Shown: positions 45,268 to 55,216, numbered from the stretch's first letter. The stretch: 64,000 nucleotides of DNA from Photobacterium obscurum (GCF_026191635.1 NZ_JAKRRW010000001.1:474309-538308); one strand, 5' to 3'. Notes: generated by a model from the sequence alone, not told the origin. A program made the numbers and translations.

Positions 45268-46803
45268 ATGACACGGCGTACTGAACTCATCTTGCTTGTA
45301 TCGCTGGCAATGGTCCCCTTCGGTATCACGTCGGCGATCTACAATGCCAGCTCAGCCGAGATGGCCGGCAGCCTAGGGCTCTCGGCTGACGAGGCATCAT
45401 GGCTGAACATCCTCTATATTTTCGCCCAGCTAGCTATGCTACCCCTAGCCTCCTGGCTAAGTTATCGCATAGGGGCGGTTCGCCTGCTGATCTCAGGGGC
45501 TGTCATCGGCCTTGCCAGCACCCTGATCAGCAGTTTCACAATTACAGAAGCTGCCCACTTTCTGGCTTGGTTCGGCCATGGCCTAACGGCCAGCATGATG
45601 CTGGTAGCCGCTCAGGTACTAGTGCTAAGAAACTTGAGTGCCAGGGACATCGCTTATGCCGAAGGCTGCATGCTGCTCATGACTACACTTTTACCTTTTG
45701 GAGTGTATCCATGGATTTTGGCCGAGTTGGCCGAAAGCAGCCTTTGGCAATTTTCTTTTGCCGTTCAGATCATATTTTACCTGGTTCTGCTGGCCTGGTT
45801 CTGGCTGCGCCCCATCCCTTATGAAGACGAAAAGCAGATGGTTAAGTTCAACCTGATCCAGGCAGGCCTAATAACAGCAGCCATCGCAGGCGTGGTATTT
45901 ATTCTAATGCGTGGACAGTTTTATAACTGGTTCGACAGCCCGGTCATTATCGAAGCCTGCTTGATTACCGGCGGCCTGCTTATGTACACAGTAGCCGCAA
46001 TGCAAAAGCAGTGGGGGCAAGGTGAATACTTACGAAGTGATGTACTTGGCTCAAGAAAAAATATCGTCTCTATGTACAACGGCGCACTGGCTGGCTTTGC
46101 GGTACTAGGTACATCAATGTTGATCAGCAGCTACCTGGCTGGTGTGCTGAAGTACAGCCACAGTGAACTGGGTTGGATCCAGATTCCAGCTTTCGGCTCC
46201 ATGCTGCTGGGCCTGGCTGTCAGTATCTGGATCTGTAACCATCCTCGTTTGAAACCGGATGCCGTGATCCCCATTGGCGTACTAATGATCCTGATTTCCA
46301 GCGCATTTTTATCTGGCAGCAATACCTACAGCGGACAAAGTGATATGTGGCCGGCACTGATATTGCGCGGATTCGGGGTTGGTGTTCTCAATGTCACGGT
46401 GACAATTTATATTCTGTCCAGTTTTGATAAGAAGCATCTGCCCCAGGGGATCAGCTGGTTCTATCTGTTCCGAACCTTTGGCGGACTGGCCGGAGTTGCC
46501 CTGTTCTCCCGACTGATGAGCCTGGAGGCCTCAAGTGTCATTAATGTACTGGGCGAAAATGTGAACGCCACCAGCACAACCTTTATCCACTACCAAAATA
46601 CCCTGGCTCAGTTGTTACAAAATGGAATGCTAGAGCCGACTCCGGCCCGAGTGGCCACGTTGCTAGGCAAGCAGTTACAAACTCAGACCAGTGCCATCGT
46701 CGGGATCAACAACTTCCAGTGGTTCATTATCGCTATCGGCGTCCTGGCACCGATATTGATCATTGGCAAGAAGTGGGCGGGTAGAGCAAACTCGAAGGAG
46801 TAA
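45268..46803 (+). CDS. Multidrug MFS pump, EmrB/VceB-like (DHA2 family)
   Basis: A 511-residue inner-membrane drug/proton antiporter of the 14-helix DHA2 type. The N-terminus includes TSAIYNASSAEMAGSLGLSADEASWL, as in EmrB-type pumps. It is co-transcribed with the adaptor. Substrates are not predictable, but the TetR-adaptor-pump layout resembles the vce and emr systems for hydrophobic toxins. Confidence 0.87.
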   Translation: MTRRTELILLVSLAMVPFGITSAIYNASSAEMAGSLGLSADEASWLNILYIFAQLAMLPLASWLSYRIGAVRLLISGAVIGLASTLISSFTITEAAHFLAWFGHGLTASMMLVAAQVLVLRNLSARDIAYAEGCMLLMTTLLPFGVYPWILAELAESSLWQFSFAVQIIFYLVLLAWFWLRPIPYEDEKQMVKFNLIQAGLITAAIAGVVFILMRGQFYNWFDSPVIIEACLITGGLLMYTVAAMQKQWGQGEYLRSDVLGSRKNIVSMYNGALAGFAVLGTSMLISSYLAGVLKYSHSELGWIQIPAFGSMLLGLAVSIWICNHPRLKPDAVIPIGVLMILISSAFLSGSNTYSGQSDMWPALILRGFGVGVLNVTVTIYILSSFDKKHLPQGISWFYLFRTFGGLAGVALFSRLMSLEASSVINVLGENVNATSTTFIHYQNTLAQLLQNGMLEPTPARVATLLGKQLQTQTSAIVGINNFQWFIIAIGVLAPILIIGKKWAGRANSKE

Positions 46804-47161
46804 TTAATTGTATGAATGTCATCATCCTCCTCGCTTTCCAAAAGAAAGCGCCTGTCACGCAATGCGTTGGAAGGTCACTCAAGAGCACTTTTAGGTAACA
46901 AGTATCCCCTCAGGCCAGCCTTTGGGGATATTTCTAGCAAGAAAAAGAAACTCGAGTCCATTGAGCTATCTCTCAGGGTGATGGATAAGCAATCATTTGC
47001 TCATCCACGTTTTCAGGTGATGAAGTATTCGGCAGACAGGCGTTTCAATTGTCCCGACTGTGACGTAGATCTCTCCCTTCAACGTATTTGGATTTCATTT
47101 TCACTCATAATACGGCTCACCGTTACAAGTTGTACCATTTGCAGCACTCAGGGAAAAAACA
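46804..47161. other. Intergenic region between pump and chemoreceptor
   Basis: 358 bp. Contains the hairpin listed at 46903-46933 and another imperfect hairpin at 46982-47007 (TGGAT ... ATCCA). A 125-codon frame from 46816 runs into the next gene and has no protein-like signature. No c-di-GMP riboswitch pattern was found. Confidence 0.5.
46903..46933 (+). terminator. Probable terminator of the efflux operon
   Basis: TATCCCC (46903-46909) pairs with GGGGATA (46924-46930), followed by TTT. It is moderately strong and lies 100 bp after the pump gene. Confidence 0.55.
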
Positions 47162-48565
47162 ATGAAAGAAATTGCATTCCGTTGGATAGATAAGCATCTG
47201 ATAAATGTAACCATCAGAGAGAATTTTTTAATTCTCTTCTTTGCTCCGCTTCTAGCCATCATTATTGTCAGTGCGACCTTGATAGATGCTGCAAACGATC
47301 AGCAAAACCAGTTAATTAAGCAAGAGATGGAAACCGTTGCCAGCCTCATTGCACAGTCAAACTTAAGCCAGAATGAGGTTAGCCGTATTCTGGCCGATAG
47401 CAGTATTCAAATTGGTAGCGGTGGCATCCATACCACCCAGGTTGCAAACGCTAGCTATAGCCTAACGACCGCTGAGCAACCTAGTCTGCTTTCTGCACTC
47501 ACGCTCAGCCACTCGGCCATCGCTGTGGCCGCATGCCTGTTTATCATTATGTGCCTGTACTACATCATGACCTTTATGGGCGGTGCTCTATATAACATCT
47601 ATGATGCTGTTACCCGTCTGGCCGATGGTGATCTTACCTACCGAATTAACCATGCCCCAGCACGCAATGACTTTAACCTGATCGCTCGCACCGTGGATCG
47701 CGTTTCCGAACGAGAACATCAGCTGGTAAAAGCCACGCAGGAAGCGATTGCGTTAATCCAGCAAATCAGTTCGGAACTTCGCCAACGCAGTAATGAAAAT
47801 GAAGGCCTCACTCACCAACAGCAAGAGCGCATTGACTCGCTGGCCAGTGCCACCGAGCAAATGGCAAGCTCTGTTCGTGAAGTTGCCAGCCACGCCCAAG
47901 ATACCTCTAGCCAGACGAGCGACGCGACTCAAGTAACCAGCCAAGGTCAGGCACAGGTAAACAACACCCTCGAAGCAATTAATCTGCTAGGCACAGAAAT
48001 CAATTCCGCCGCCGAGGCTGTCGCAGAGTTAGACAGCAATGCTGCACAAATTGATGACGTGGTTACCACCATTAATGCCATCTCGGAGCAAACCAATCTG
48101 CTGGCACTCAACGCTGCAATCGAAGCCGCACGCGCTGGTGAACAAGGCCGAGGCTTTGCGGTTGTTGCTGACGAGGTTCGCACCCTGGCAGGCCGTACCC
48201 AGAATGCGACGGTTGAGATCCAGAAAATGATTGAGGCACTGCAGAGCAACAGCCAGGGCCTGATGACTGTCATGCACCAGACAGTCAGCAATGCTGAATC
48301 CAGTGCCCAGATGATGAACTCAGTCAGTGAGGACATTGGTCAAATAGCAGAAAAGAACCAGTATATTGCAGGTCGCAGTATCGAAATTGCCGCGGCGGCA
48401 GAAGAGCAAGGAGCGGTTGCCGACAGTATTGCTTCTGACGTCGAGCAGGTTCGCGAACAATCCCGCAAAGTTGCTGACATGGTGACGCAGTCAGCTAATG
48501 AGATCCAGCGCCTCAACCAGCAGGCCGATGTATTGGAAAGCCTGATGCAAGGGCTAAAAGTCTAG
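47162..48565 (+). CDS. Methyl-accepting chemotaxis protein with short sensor domain
   Basis: A 467-residue chemoreceptor. The first helix is at about 20-40 ([19 protein letters not shown]) and the second at about 118-140, leaving only about 75 periplasmic residues. HAMP ([13 protein letters not shown]) and the signalling tip [20 protein letters not shown] follow. The tip is nearly identical to that of the receptor at 38001-39464, and the general layout is the same, which suggests paralogues. The ligand is unknown. Confidence 0.93.
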   Translation: MKEIAFRWIDKHLINVTIRENFLILFFAPLLAIIIVSATLIDAANDQQNQLIKQEMETVASLIAQSNLSQNEVSRILADSSIQIGSGGIHTTQVANASYSLTTAEQPSLLSALTLSHSAIAVAACLFIIMCLYYIMTFMGGALYNIYDAVTRLADGDLTYRINHAPARNDFNLIARTVDRVSEREHQLVKATQEAIALIQQISSELRQRSNENEGLTHQQQERIDSLASATEQMASSVREVASHAQDTSSQTSDATQVTSQGQAQVNNTLEAINLLGTEINSAAEAVAELDSNAAQIDDVVTTINAISEQTNLLALNAAIEAARAGEQGRGFAVVADEVRTLAGRTQNATVEIQKMIEALQSNSQGLMTVMHQTVSNAESSAQMMNSVSEDIGQIAEKNQYIAGRSIEIAAAAEEQGAVADSIASDVEQVREQSRKVADMVTQSANEIQRLNQQADVLESLMQGLKV

Positions 48566-48579
48566 ACCTAAGCTACCTC

Positions 48580-48626
48580 GAAACTCTTATTGATCTCCTT
48601 CCCCCTCGGTCAGTAAGAGTTTCTCT
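48580..48626 (+). terminator. Probable terminator after the chemoreceptor gene
   Basis: GAAACTCTTA (48580-48589) pairs perfectly with TAAGAGTTTC (48614-48623), followed by a short T-rich tract. The loop is long (24 nt). Confidence 0.65.
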
Positions 48627-48661
48627 TTATGGACTTGGTAATGTGTGATGATGAGATATGC

Positions 48662-49501
48662 TTACCAACTCAAAGGGAAATCGAGATAAACACGGACAAA
48701 AGTATCGTTGTCCCAAGGCAAAATAGGCTGATAACCGGCCGAACCTTTCGCCATATTATCGTAAGGATCCAGGTTATATTCCGTATGCACAATATCAACA
48801 ACAAACCGACTCCCGCTCACCCAGCGGCTGCTATTGTACACAACAGCTAGTTCATACTGATTCTCCAACCAATCATCACCGTCATGCCACTGCTGTGCGG
48901 AAAGGCTTAAATCAACGTCATTGCTTAAACCGGTACGAATATAGGCTGCAAGAGAAGCCGCCGATGTTTCATTGCACAATTCGCTGCGACTATAGCCGCG
49001 TGTTTTGGGGACATCATCATCGATTTCCAAAGAATAGTAACCCGCAGAGGCTTTGGCTCCTATCACGTATGACGTGTGGGTAAAGCTGAGATCTAAGCCC
49101 GGCATAAACGTCTGTTGCTGCTCGACAGAGCTCACTGTATTACGTCTGTCATCGATACCAATGAACCAGTTCACGACGAGTTGTTGGGTAAATCTTGAAA
49201 GTAAACCCTGGGCTAAAAAATCAGATTGGAACCAAATGGGAATATGGTCAGGATCCAGCTCGTCGTTATCGTTGTCGAAATAGGTATTAACACGCCCTGC
49301 CAACAATATCTTGGAGTCGGTAGTGTGAGAAATAAAAAAACCGACGCCGACGCCAAAGGTATGAGAGTCAGCCTGCTCGACAATAAAATCATGGCCACCG
49401 ACCGTCATGCGCCAGTCTGCAGCAACGACAAGCGTTGAAAAAACAAGGGGGGAACAATATAAACAAGGAAGCAGCAACGTCTTGAAGTTACAGCGATTCA
49501 T
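48662..49501 (-). CDS. Putative outer-membrane beta-barrel protein, unknown
   Basis: A 279-residue exported protein. The signal peptide is probably cut after VVA-ADWRM. The mature part alternates aromatic/polar residues (FGVGVGFFISHT, SYVIGAKASAGYYSLEID, ELAVVYNSSRWVSG), as barrel strands do, and ends YLDFPLSW with a terminal aromatic residue. I do not recognise the family. It is monocistronic, and its neighbours do not reveal its function. Confidence 0.65.
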   Translation of the reverse strand: MNRCNFKTLLLPCLYCSPLVFSTLVVAADWRMTVGGHDFIVEQADSHTFGVGVGFFISHTTDSKILLAGRVNTYFDNDNDELDPDHIPIWFQSDFLAQGLLSRFTQQLVVNWFIGIDDRRNTVSSVEQQQTFMPGLDLSFTHTSYVIGAKASAGYYSLEIDDDVPKTRGYSRSELCNETSAASLAAYIRTGLSNDVDLSLSAQQWHDGDDWLENQYELAVVYNSSRWVSGSRFVVDIVHTEYNLDPYDNMAKGSAGYQPILPWDNDTFVRVYLDFPLSW

Positions 49502-49583
49502 AGCCCAAACCTTTTTGTTATTTTCTCTAACAAAGCTAGGCTACGAAAGTATCTTAGGCAAATAAATTCAAACAGTTGGAAGT

Positions 49584-49619
49584 GAACCAAGCGGCATGAG
49601 GTATCACGCAGCTTGGTTC
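49584..49619 (-). terminator. Hairpin between two minus-strand genes
   Basis: GAACCAAGC (49584-49592) pairs perfectly with GCTTGGTTC (49611-49619). It lies 11 bp after the stop of the gene at 49630. No T run follows. Confidence 0.5.
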
Positions 49620-49629
49620 TGATGTCAGA

Positions 49630-50118
49630 TTAAATACCCGCGCGCTTCAACAAACCGTTCATCAACGATGAGCTTGCTTTCACTTGCTTGGACTTATTCT
49701 TCAATTCACGAGCCAATGAAGTATCGTGCATTTCATTAGCGATATAAATCATTGACTGATACATATCACGCGGTGTTTTAATACGTGCCGTATCGTTTAG
49801 CGGACTAATGATTTTGACAACATCACCGCCAGTTTTGTTGTGCTTGTTGGCATACTCCAGGACAGAATCTAGCAGTTTGTCCAAATCAACCATAAATTCA
49901 GAGTTTTCTACGCCCTGCTTCTGCATTTCCTTCAGGTTTTTCTTTCTAACCTGATTGATGATAAATGTCGGTGTGTTGAGTTTCTTATAGCCGTAAATAC
50001 CAGCAAGAATCAGTACGGCAACACCACCTGCTACGTACCCCCAGATTGAACCTGAAGATTCAGCCACCGGCTGAGCCACTTCAGCAACCTTTGCAACAGA
50101 CACTGGTACATCAGACAT
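49630..50118 (-). CDS. Single-helix membrane protein, unknown
   Basis: A 162-residue protein with an Ala/Val-rich head, one membrane helix at about 25-43 (IWGYVAGGVAVLILAGIYG), and a charged Lys/Asn-rich cytoplasmic part of about 115 residues containing DLDKLLDSVLEYANKHN. There is no signal cleavage site and no known domain. The isolated gene has normal composition, so it is likely real. Its function is unknown. Confidence 0.65.
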   Translation of the reverse strand: MSDVPVSVAKVAEVAQPVAESSGSIWGYVAGGVAVLILAGIYGYKKLNTPTFIINQVRKKNLKEMQKQGVENSEFMVDLDKLLDSVLEYANKHNKTGGDVVKIISPLNDTARIKTPRDMYQSMIYIANEMHDTSLARELKNKSKQVKASSSLMNGLLKRAGI

Positions 50119-50605
50119 ATTTGTAACCTTTAACTTGAATAAATCGGAACATCAGAGACATTATGCATTAACCTCTCAAAGGACTATGCGTTTTATCAAT
50201 ATTTAAGTCAAATAGAGTGACGGAGGTCAAAAGTTTGACAAGATCCCCCACGCGTAGTGACAACAATCTTCCTCCCACTTCGCCCTATGCGCAGTCTAAC
50301 TGCCCTTTTTTGCATCGCTGTAGTTACCGTAGGAATAGCAGATAGAGTAAGTACCAACTTCCATTCACCTGGCAACAGGTCGACTTGAAGTCTCGCTCAG
50401 CCTCCAGCTCGCGGCATTGATTAACATACTCTACCGATGGTCATTCATTGGATTTAACGGCTCCACTTCCATAATACGCCCCTATTTATTGCTACCTCTA
50501 TCAAGCTCGGTATTTATTCTCGAACAAATTTCTTCTAACTTAATGTTGACCCGTCTACAGGTCTAGGGTTGAAAATCTAGTCTCAGTTATAGAAGAGAGC
50601 AACCT
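50119..50605. other. Intergenic region upstream of merR-like gene
   Basis: 487 bp between divergent genes. No open frame, RNA or repeat is convincing. The right end holds the candidate MerR-type promoter listed separately. Confidence 0.5.
50546..50576 (+). promoter_or_regulatory. Possible MerR-type long-spacer promoter
   Basis: TTGACC (50546-50551), then a 19-bp spacer with ACCC ... GGGT at its ends and a repeated GTCTA, then GAAAAT. The spacing fits self-regulation by the MerR protein encoded 30 bp downstream, but the dyad is poor. Confidence 0.35.
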
Positions 50606-51127
50606 ATGCTTACTGTCACTCAACTGGCGAAAAACTATCATATATCACGAACTACTATCCTCTATTACGAGCGTGCAGGGTTACTTCTACCTACCTGTAG
50701 GTCCGAGAATGGTTACCGGTGGTACGGCGATAAAGAAATTAAGCGACTGGAAACAATCCTTGCTTATCGTTCTTTTGGGGTGTCGATTACAAACATAGAA
50801 CCTCTTCTCGACCGTCATGATGATATGGCACAAGAGCACATTTTGCGTGATCAATTTAACTCTCTCGAACAAGAGATACAAAAATTGCGTCAGCAGCAAA
50901 AAGCTATTGTCATGCTGTTAGAACAACCAGCATTACTGGAGCAAAACATGGTAACTAAAGCACGTTGGGTCGAAATTATGAAAGCCGCGGGTCTTAATGA
51001 ACAAGATATGAAAAATTGGCACAGACAATTCGAAAAAATGGAGCCAGATGCTCATCAAGAATTCCTGGAATCGCTAAGCATCGATGCAGAGGAGATAAAA
51101 AAAATCCGCAGCTGGTCAAAAGCATAG
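50606..51127 (+). CDS. MerR-family regulator without metal cysteines
   Basis: A 173-residue MerR protein. The winged helix at 1-70 (YHISRTTILYYERAGLL, NGYRWYGDKEIKRLE) is followed by a dimer helix at about 75-110 and a C-terminal part with WVEIMKAAGLNEQDMKNWHR, like TipA-type short effector domains. The cysteine pair of CueR/ZntR is absent, so it is not the regulator of the copper operon in this window. A terminator follows; the inducer is unknown. Confidence 0.85.
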   Translation: MLTVTQLAKNYHISRTTILYYERAGLLLPTCRSENGYRWYGDKEIKRLETILAYRSFGVSITNIEPLLDRHDDMAQEHILRDQFNSLEQEIQKLRQQQKAIVMLLEQPALLEQNMVTKARWVEIMKAAGLNEQDMKNWHRQFEKMEPDAHQEFLESLSIDAEEIKKIRSWSKA

Positions 51128-51153
51128 GCTCAATTAGATCGCCAGGCTAGCGT

Positions 51154-51184
51154 AAAAAGCCACCTGAATAGCAGGTGGCTTTAA
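51154..51184 (+). terminator. Terminator of the merR-like gene
   Basis: AAAGCCACCTG (51156-51166) pairs perfectly with CAGGTGGCTTT (51172-51182) around AATAG. Confidence 0.85.
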
Positions 51185-51278
51185 ATCGTTCTTTTACAAA
51201 AGGCATCAGATACTAATTTGTCCAACTAAACCATTCGTTTCTTGGCTTAATATAAGTTTTCTGAGTTCAGTGCTAAAT

Positions 51279-52079
51279 TCAAAAAATATTTTGAGTATCC
51301 GTTGTCATAGCCCAAACACTAACAGTCATATTAGGACTACTATTTACTAAGGTCATATCCGAACGGGTCGCAATAATATCCATCGTAGAATCACAACTAT
51401 CATATTGACTTCGCAGGGTTGATTCGCTGGTATTAAATGCGGCGTCTAATTCTAGCGACAGACTCCCTCCCTCAACGACATTGTCTCTCCAATCATCTGT
51501 GGGCGAGTAACTCATGTTGAAAGATTGATTCCCTTTTGTACAATACAGTGATGGATAAACAAAGGTATATATGTGATTGCTCTGCTCTGACCAAGTATAA
51601 TTCATTGCGCTGCCATCATACGTTGATGTTATATCAAAAGCTTGAGGGACAAAATCAAATGAGCTCTGAGCGATAACATCATCACCTCGATACCAAGTAA
51701 TCTCGTAGTTATTTCCATATTCAGACACATTGAATGTATAGTAACTACTTCCAGACATTTCTGGCAGGACTTCAACGCCATCAACTAAAATAACAAAACG
51801 GTCCTCCCCTGTGAGATATACATCTCGCTCAGAGTTACGCTCATAAGTTAATTTACCGACAATAGTCGTCGCATTTTGTGGCGAACCCATTCCCGTTATG
51901 GTCGAGTTGGAATAAATAAAAGAACTACGTAACTGTGAAGGTTGATAGTCTGAACTATTAGAAGAGTATGGGTCTTGTAAGCTATTACCCGCTGAAGTAG
52001 TTCCTGAGTCACTACCACCACCGCCACAAGCAGCAAGCCCAAGAATACCAAATAAACAAAACATATTCCTATACATCAT
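51279..52079 (-). CDS. Lipoprotein, unknown
   Basis: A 266-residue exported lipoprotein. ATG 52079 has AGAGGTGGA just upstream. The signal peptide ends in LAAC followed by GGGGSDSG, a typical surface-lipoprotein flexible leader. The mature part is rich in Ser/Thr/Tyr/Asn with beta character and several aromatic residues. No family is recognised. It is AT-rich compared with the core genes and lies in the accessory block. Confidence 0.68.
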   Translation of the reverse strand: MMYRNMFCLFGILGLAACGGGGSDSGTTSAGNSLQDPYSSNSSDYQPSQLRSSFIYSNSTITGMGSPQNATTIVGKLTYERNSERDVYLTGEDRFVILVDGVEVLPEMSGSSYYTFNVSEYGNNYEITWYRGDDVIAQSSFDFVPQAFDITSTYDGSAMNYTWSEQSNHIYTFVYPSLYCTKGNQSFNMSYSPTDDWRDNVVEGGSLSLELDAAFNTSESTLRSQYDSCDSTMDIIATRSDMTLVNSSPNMTVSVWAMTTDTQNIF

Positions 52080-52279
52080 AATCCACCTCTGCAACAACTT
52101 TGATGAATTATAAACGTGTTCATTATTTAGAGGGCTATATATTTATAATTATTCGGCTCACTTCACAATAGATATATTTATGATTTTATTACAAAACTAA
52201 AATGACACATTCATCAGTGATTTATTCCTTATTTCCCCCTCTAATAGCCGGTAAAACAAATCCATTTTTATTGGATATA

Positions 52280-52315
52280 TAAAAAGCAGGCTAATAATAT
52301 GTCTTACCTGCTTTT
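52280..52315 (-). terminator. Terminator of the methyltransferase gene, leftward
   Basis: AAAAGCAGG (52282-52290) pairs with CCTGCTTTT (52307-52315). On the minus strand it is followed by T-rich sequence, 23 bp after the stop. Confidence 0.8.
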
Positions 52316-52337
52316 AACCACATCTTGAAGTCAGCAA

Positions 52338-53111
52338 TTAATTTGCAATCACTAGCATTTCAAAATCATTGATAGTCAACGCATGTTCGCGGGAGAAGTC
52401 ACCGAGATGAGCGGCAAAAATCTCAATCTGCGTGAAACCGAGAGTTTTAAGCAACCAGCTAATTTCAACAGGCATATACCAACGCTCGTTCGTCTGTAGC
52501 ACCTTCTCTTTTCCGTTATCGTCAACTGCTGTTACTTCGGCTGTTTCACGAAATGTCATAAGATTGAATTTCAGCTTATCACAACTCGCATTACCCTCTT
52601 CTTTCTGTTCCTTCATAAACTCTTGGACAGAATTAAAAATGGGGAAAAGCCCATTAAGCGTCGTAAAGATCAGCTTACCACCTTCGGCCAGCGCATCTCT
52701 CGCATTCTGCAGGATCTCAAAGTTCATTTCGTCTGTTTCCATCAGCGGAAAGCCGCCTTCACACAACATAATGATGAGATCAAACTCCTTCTCAAACGGT
52801 AAGTTACGTGCATCGGCAACCCTGAAGTCAATATCTAACTGTTCGGCAGAGGCTTTCTCTTTAGCGCGAGCAATTTGAGACTCGGAGAGATCTACTCCTC
52901 TCACATTGCTGTAACCGCGTTTGGTCAGCTCAATGGCATGACGGCCAGTACCACAACCGATATCGAGGATCCGTCGCTGCTTGTTGTGCGCTAACTCTTG
53001 CTCAAGAAAGTCACACTCGCCTAAAGTCCCTTGAGTAAAGCATTCTTTATCATACTGCTTGCCGTAGTTTTCAAATAGTTCTTCGTACCACTGCTTTTGT
53101 TGCATGTTCAT
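52338..53111 (-). CDS. Class I SAM-dependent methyltransferase
   Basis: A 257-residue soluble methyltransferase. Motif I ILDIGCGTGRHAIEL lies at about 48-62, the acidic motif II GVDLSESQIARAKEK at about 72-86, and FRVADARNLPF follows. There is no clear substrate signature; small-molecule O- or N-methyltransfer is as likely as any. It is monocistronic, with its own terminator. Confidence 0.87.
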   Translation of the reverse strand: MNMQQKQWYEELFENYGKQYDKECFTQGTLGECDFLEQELAHNKQRRILDIGCGTGRHAIELTKRGYSNVRGVDLSESQIARAKEKASAEQLDIDFRVADARNLPFEKEFDLIIMLCEGGFPLMETDEMNFEILQNARDALAEGGKLIFTTLNGLFPIFNSVQEFMKEQKEEGNASCDKLKFNLMTFRETAEVTAVDDNGKEKVLQTNERWYMPVEISWLLKTLGFTQIEIFAAHLGDFSREHALTINDFEMLVIAN

Positions 53112-53454
53112 AAGAATTTTTTGTCCAACCTGAATTGATTTTTAATTTGGTTAACCTCTGATTAATTAAAGCAGTTTTCGTGACAATCATTAACCATACT
53201 CCATAAAGGGATCATGCTTATTACTTTCACATGAGCTCACATGAACGCAGCTTGTTGTTTATCATAATTATGATATATGCCATCTGCGATGAAAGTTGGA
53301 GATGAGTTCTCATTACGAGTGTAAGTGATGAAAAGTCTTATGAATTAGCCACCATAGCACAACATATGCATAGCAGTTTATGGTTAATCAGGAAGGGAAT
53401 CGTACAGACATCCAGGGTGGTTGATACAACCCTGAATAATCTTTTAGTGATTAG
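53112..53454. other. Intergenic region with a perfect 14-bp palindrome
   Basis: 343 bp, AT-rich. ATCATAATTATGAT (53261-53274) is a perfect palindrome and could be an operator. No other feature was seen. Confidence 0.45.
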
Positions 53455-54186
53455 CTAGTTTTGAGGAAAAGAGGTCACAAGCAAGGATGTCTGGTTGGCA
53501 AAGATACCAAACAAGTAATAGTTATCTGCAATATTTAGTGTAACCAATGCACCATAGTAACTGCCATTTTCTGCAGAGTTCGCACATGACACAGCAGAAG
53601 CACGTTCAATATTATAATATGCTCCTTGACGCTTTATATTACCTGAAATTGAACAGCCGCCGTTAAGAACAAACGATCCATCTTCGTTAATTTCCCAGGT
53701 ACTTCCATCATCTGGATTTGTATGTGTACCTACAATTTGCTCTAAAGGCAAAGAATCTTCAGTCCTATCCATGGAATAAACAAAATTTTCATTTTCTGAT
53801 TGTGCGGTAATCGTAACTGAGTCAGAGGTAAAATTCGCTGTTGCGACAAAGTTCTCATCTCTAAAAATGTTATCGTTTTCAGAATAAGTCAGACCTTGAG
53901 TTATCATTTGTGTATCAGTGGTAGTAACACTATTATCTACAACATAAAAATCACCGTTATCAAGGTCTGCAAGAAGCACATTATTATTAGCCCGAGTTGA
54001 ATCGACTAGCATAAAGCTGAGCCCTTCATCATTATATATTCCATTCCCAATAAATGATTCTCTGGAACTGCTTGAACTGATAAAGTCAACAGAACTACTG
54101 GAACTAGAAGATCCATTATCCTCACTGCCACAGCCAGAGGTTAAAAGCACTAACAAAATGCTACCAACAATACTAAACCTTTTCAT
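53455..54186 (-). CDS. Serine-rich-leader lipoprotein, unknown
   Basis: A 243-residue lipoprotein. The signal peptide ends in LTSGC, then GSEDNG and two poly-serine runs form a linker of about 20 residues. The rest is a small beta-rich domain with two cysteines (GGCSISGN and VSCANS) that could form a disulfide. No family is recognised. It is next to an outer-membrane barrel gene on the same strand (73 bp gap), possibly co-transcribed. Confidence 0.65.
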   Translation of the reverse strand: MKRFSIVGSILLVLLTSGCGSEDNGSSSSSSSVDFISSSSSRESFIGNGIYNDEGLSFMLVDSTRANNNVLLADLDNGDFYVVDNSVTTTDTQMITQGLTYSENDNIFRDENFVATANFTSDSVTITAQSENENFVYSMDRTEDSLPLEQIVGTHTNPDDGSTWEINEDGSFVLNGGCSISGNIKRQGAYYNIERASAVSCANSAENGSYYGALVTLNIADNYYLFGIFANQTSLLVTSFPQN

Positions 54187-54259
54187 TTTAACTCCTAAAA
54201 TTTTAAACTAACTAAAATTACAAAATCGAACTGGTATTATTTGATGTGAAAAAATGAGT

Positions 54260-54859
54260 TTAAAAGTGATAATTCAAGCCGACGGAAAGGATATGAATAT
54301 CTGTCGCCACATTGGCACTAATGCCATTATAAGTTCCAAGATCTAGCTCTGGTCTTAAGTAATCCCAACTTACACGCACAGCAGCAGAGTTATTCAACGC
54401 ATATTCAGCGCCAAGTGAGAACATTTGCGAAGTCACACTATCATCAGTAGTGTAATCTCCCCAATAACCTGTATTAATGATTGTCTCGGCTGAAAACTGT
54501 GCAATACCCCATTTTCCAAAAACTTGAAAATTTCTAGCTATTGGGTAACTTACTTTGGGCGCTGCCGCGACATACATCATCCTGCCAACAGACACAGAAT
54601 CCACACTGATGGCGTCAATTCCACCTGCCGTCAGTTCAACCGCAAAGAATGGATTAAATTGGTAGCCAGCGTACAAGCTACCCGCAAGGCTGCTTTTATC
54701 GATATCGACTTCAATATCCATAGCCGTTTGACCATAGCCAGAAGCATTCAATTCAGTCCCTCTGAATTGTCCTTGACCTACCGAAAAACCAATATACGTT
54801 TGTGCAAAAGAAGTTGTTGGCAACAAAGCTGCAGCCAAGACCAGAGCCTTCACCCTCAT
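54260..54859 (-). CDS. OmpA-type beta-barrel outer-membrane protein
   Basis: A 199-residue exported protein. The signal peptide is cut after SFA-QTYIG. The mature 8-strand barrel pattern (YIGFSVGQGQF, LAGSLYAGYQFNPFFAVELTAGG, FSLGAEYALNNSAAVRVSWDYL) ends LSVGLNYHF with the terminal phenylalanine assembly signal. There is no periplasmic OmpA domain. The role is unknown. It is divergent from an AraC regulator. Confidence 0.75.
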   Translation of the reverse strand: MRVKALVLAAALLPTTSFAQTYIGFSVGQGQFRGTELNASGYGQTAMDIEVDIDKSSLAGSLYAGYQFNPFFAVELTAGGIDAISVDSVSVGRMMYVAAAPKVSYPIARNFQVFGKWGIAQFSAETIINTGYWGDYTTDDSVTSQMFSLGAEYALNNSAAVRVSWDYLRPELDLGTYNGISANVATDIHILSVGLNYHF

Positions 54860-55096
54860 GAGTTTACCTTTTTGTATAATTTAAAATATGTAAATCAAAT
54901 TATGTTTGATTAAGGTGCCTAATTTTACAGGCAGCAAATATCACCAACTACATGAAACAAGACAATAAATAACAAAAATCGGACACATCCGCATAAGCTT
55001 ACAAATAAAGCACGCACTTAAATATGCATATTGACACTTAGGTAAGAAGGAAACTTTAATAAAAGTTTAGAGGGAAACCTATAAAGCAAAATTATG

Positions 55097-55133
55097 CGCA
55101 AGATGTTTCATGTATAGATAGAAACATCTTGCG
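55097..55133. promoter_or_regulatory. Perfect 13-bp inverted repeat, candidate operator
   Basis: CGCAAGATGTTTC (55097-55109) is perfectly inverted at 55121-55133 with an 11-nt spacer. It lies between the divergent barrel gene and the AraC-type gene, 83 bp before the latter. The rest of the 357-bp gap (54860-55216) is AT-rich and shows nothing else. Confidence 0.5.
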
Positions 55134-55216
55134 TATAGATTTCATCGACAGTTTCATTGACTTTAATGAATTATCCATTATTCTAAAAAATTGCTCACAA
55201 CAATAAAACAAAGCAA

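Noticed and set aside
46804..47161. c-di-GMP riboswitch before the chemoreceptor
   Set aside because: The conserved GEMM core pattern is not present; only simple hairpins are seen.
46816..47193. 125-codon frame between the pump and the chemoreceptor gene
   Set aside because: No ribosome site, low-complexity Ser/Lys start, and it runs into the start of the chemoreceptor gene; hairpins lie inside it.
50606..51127. MerR protein as the CueR of the copper operon
   Set aside because: It lacks the C-terminal cysteine pair that binds Cu(I) and is 26 kb away.
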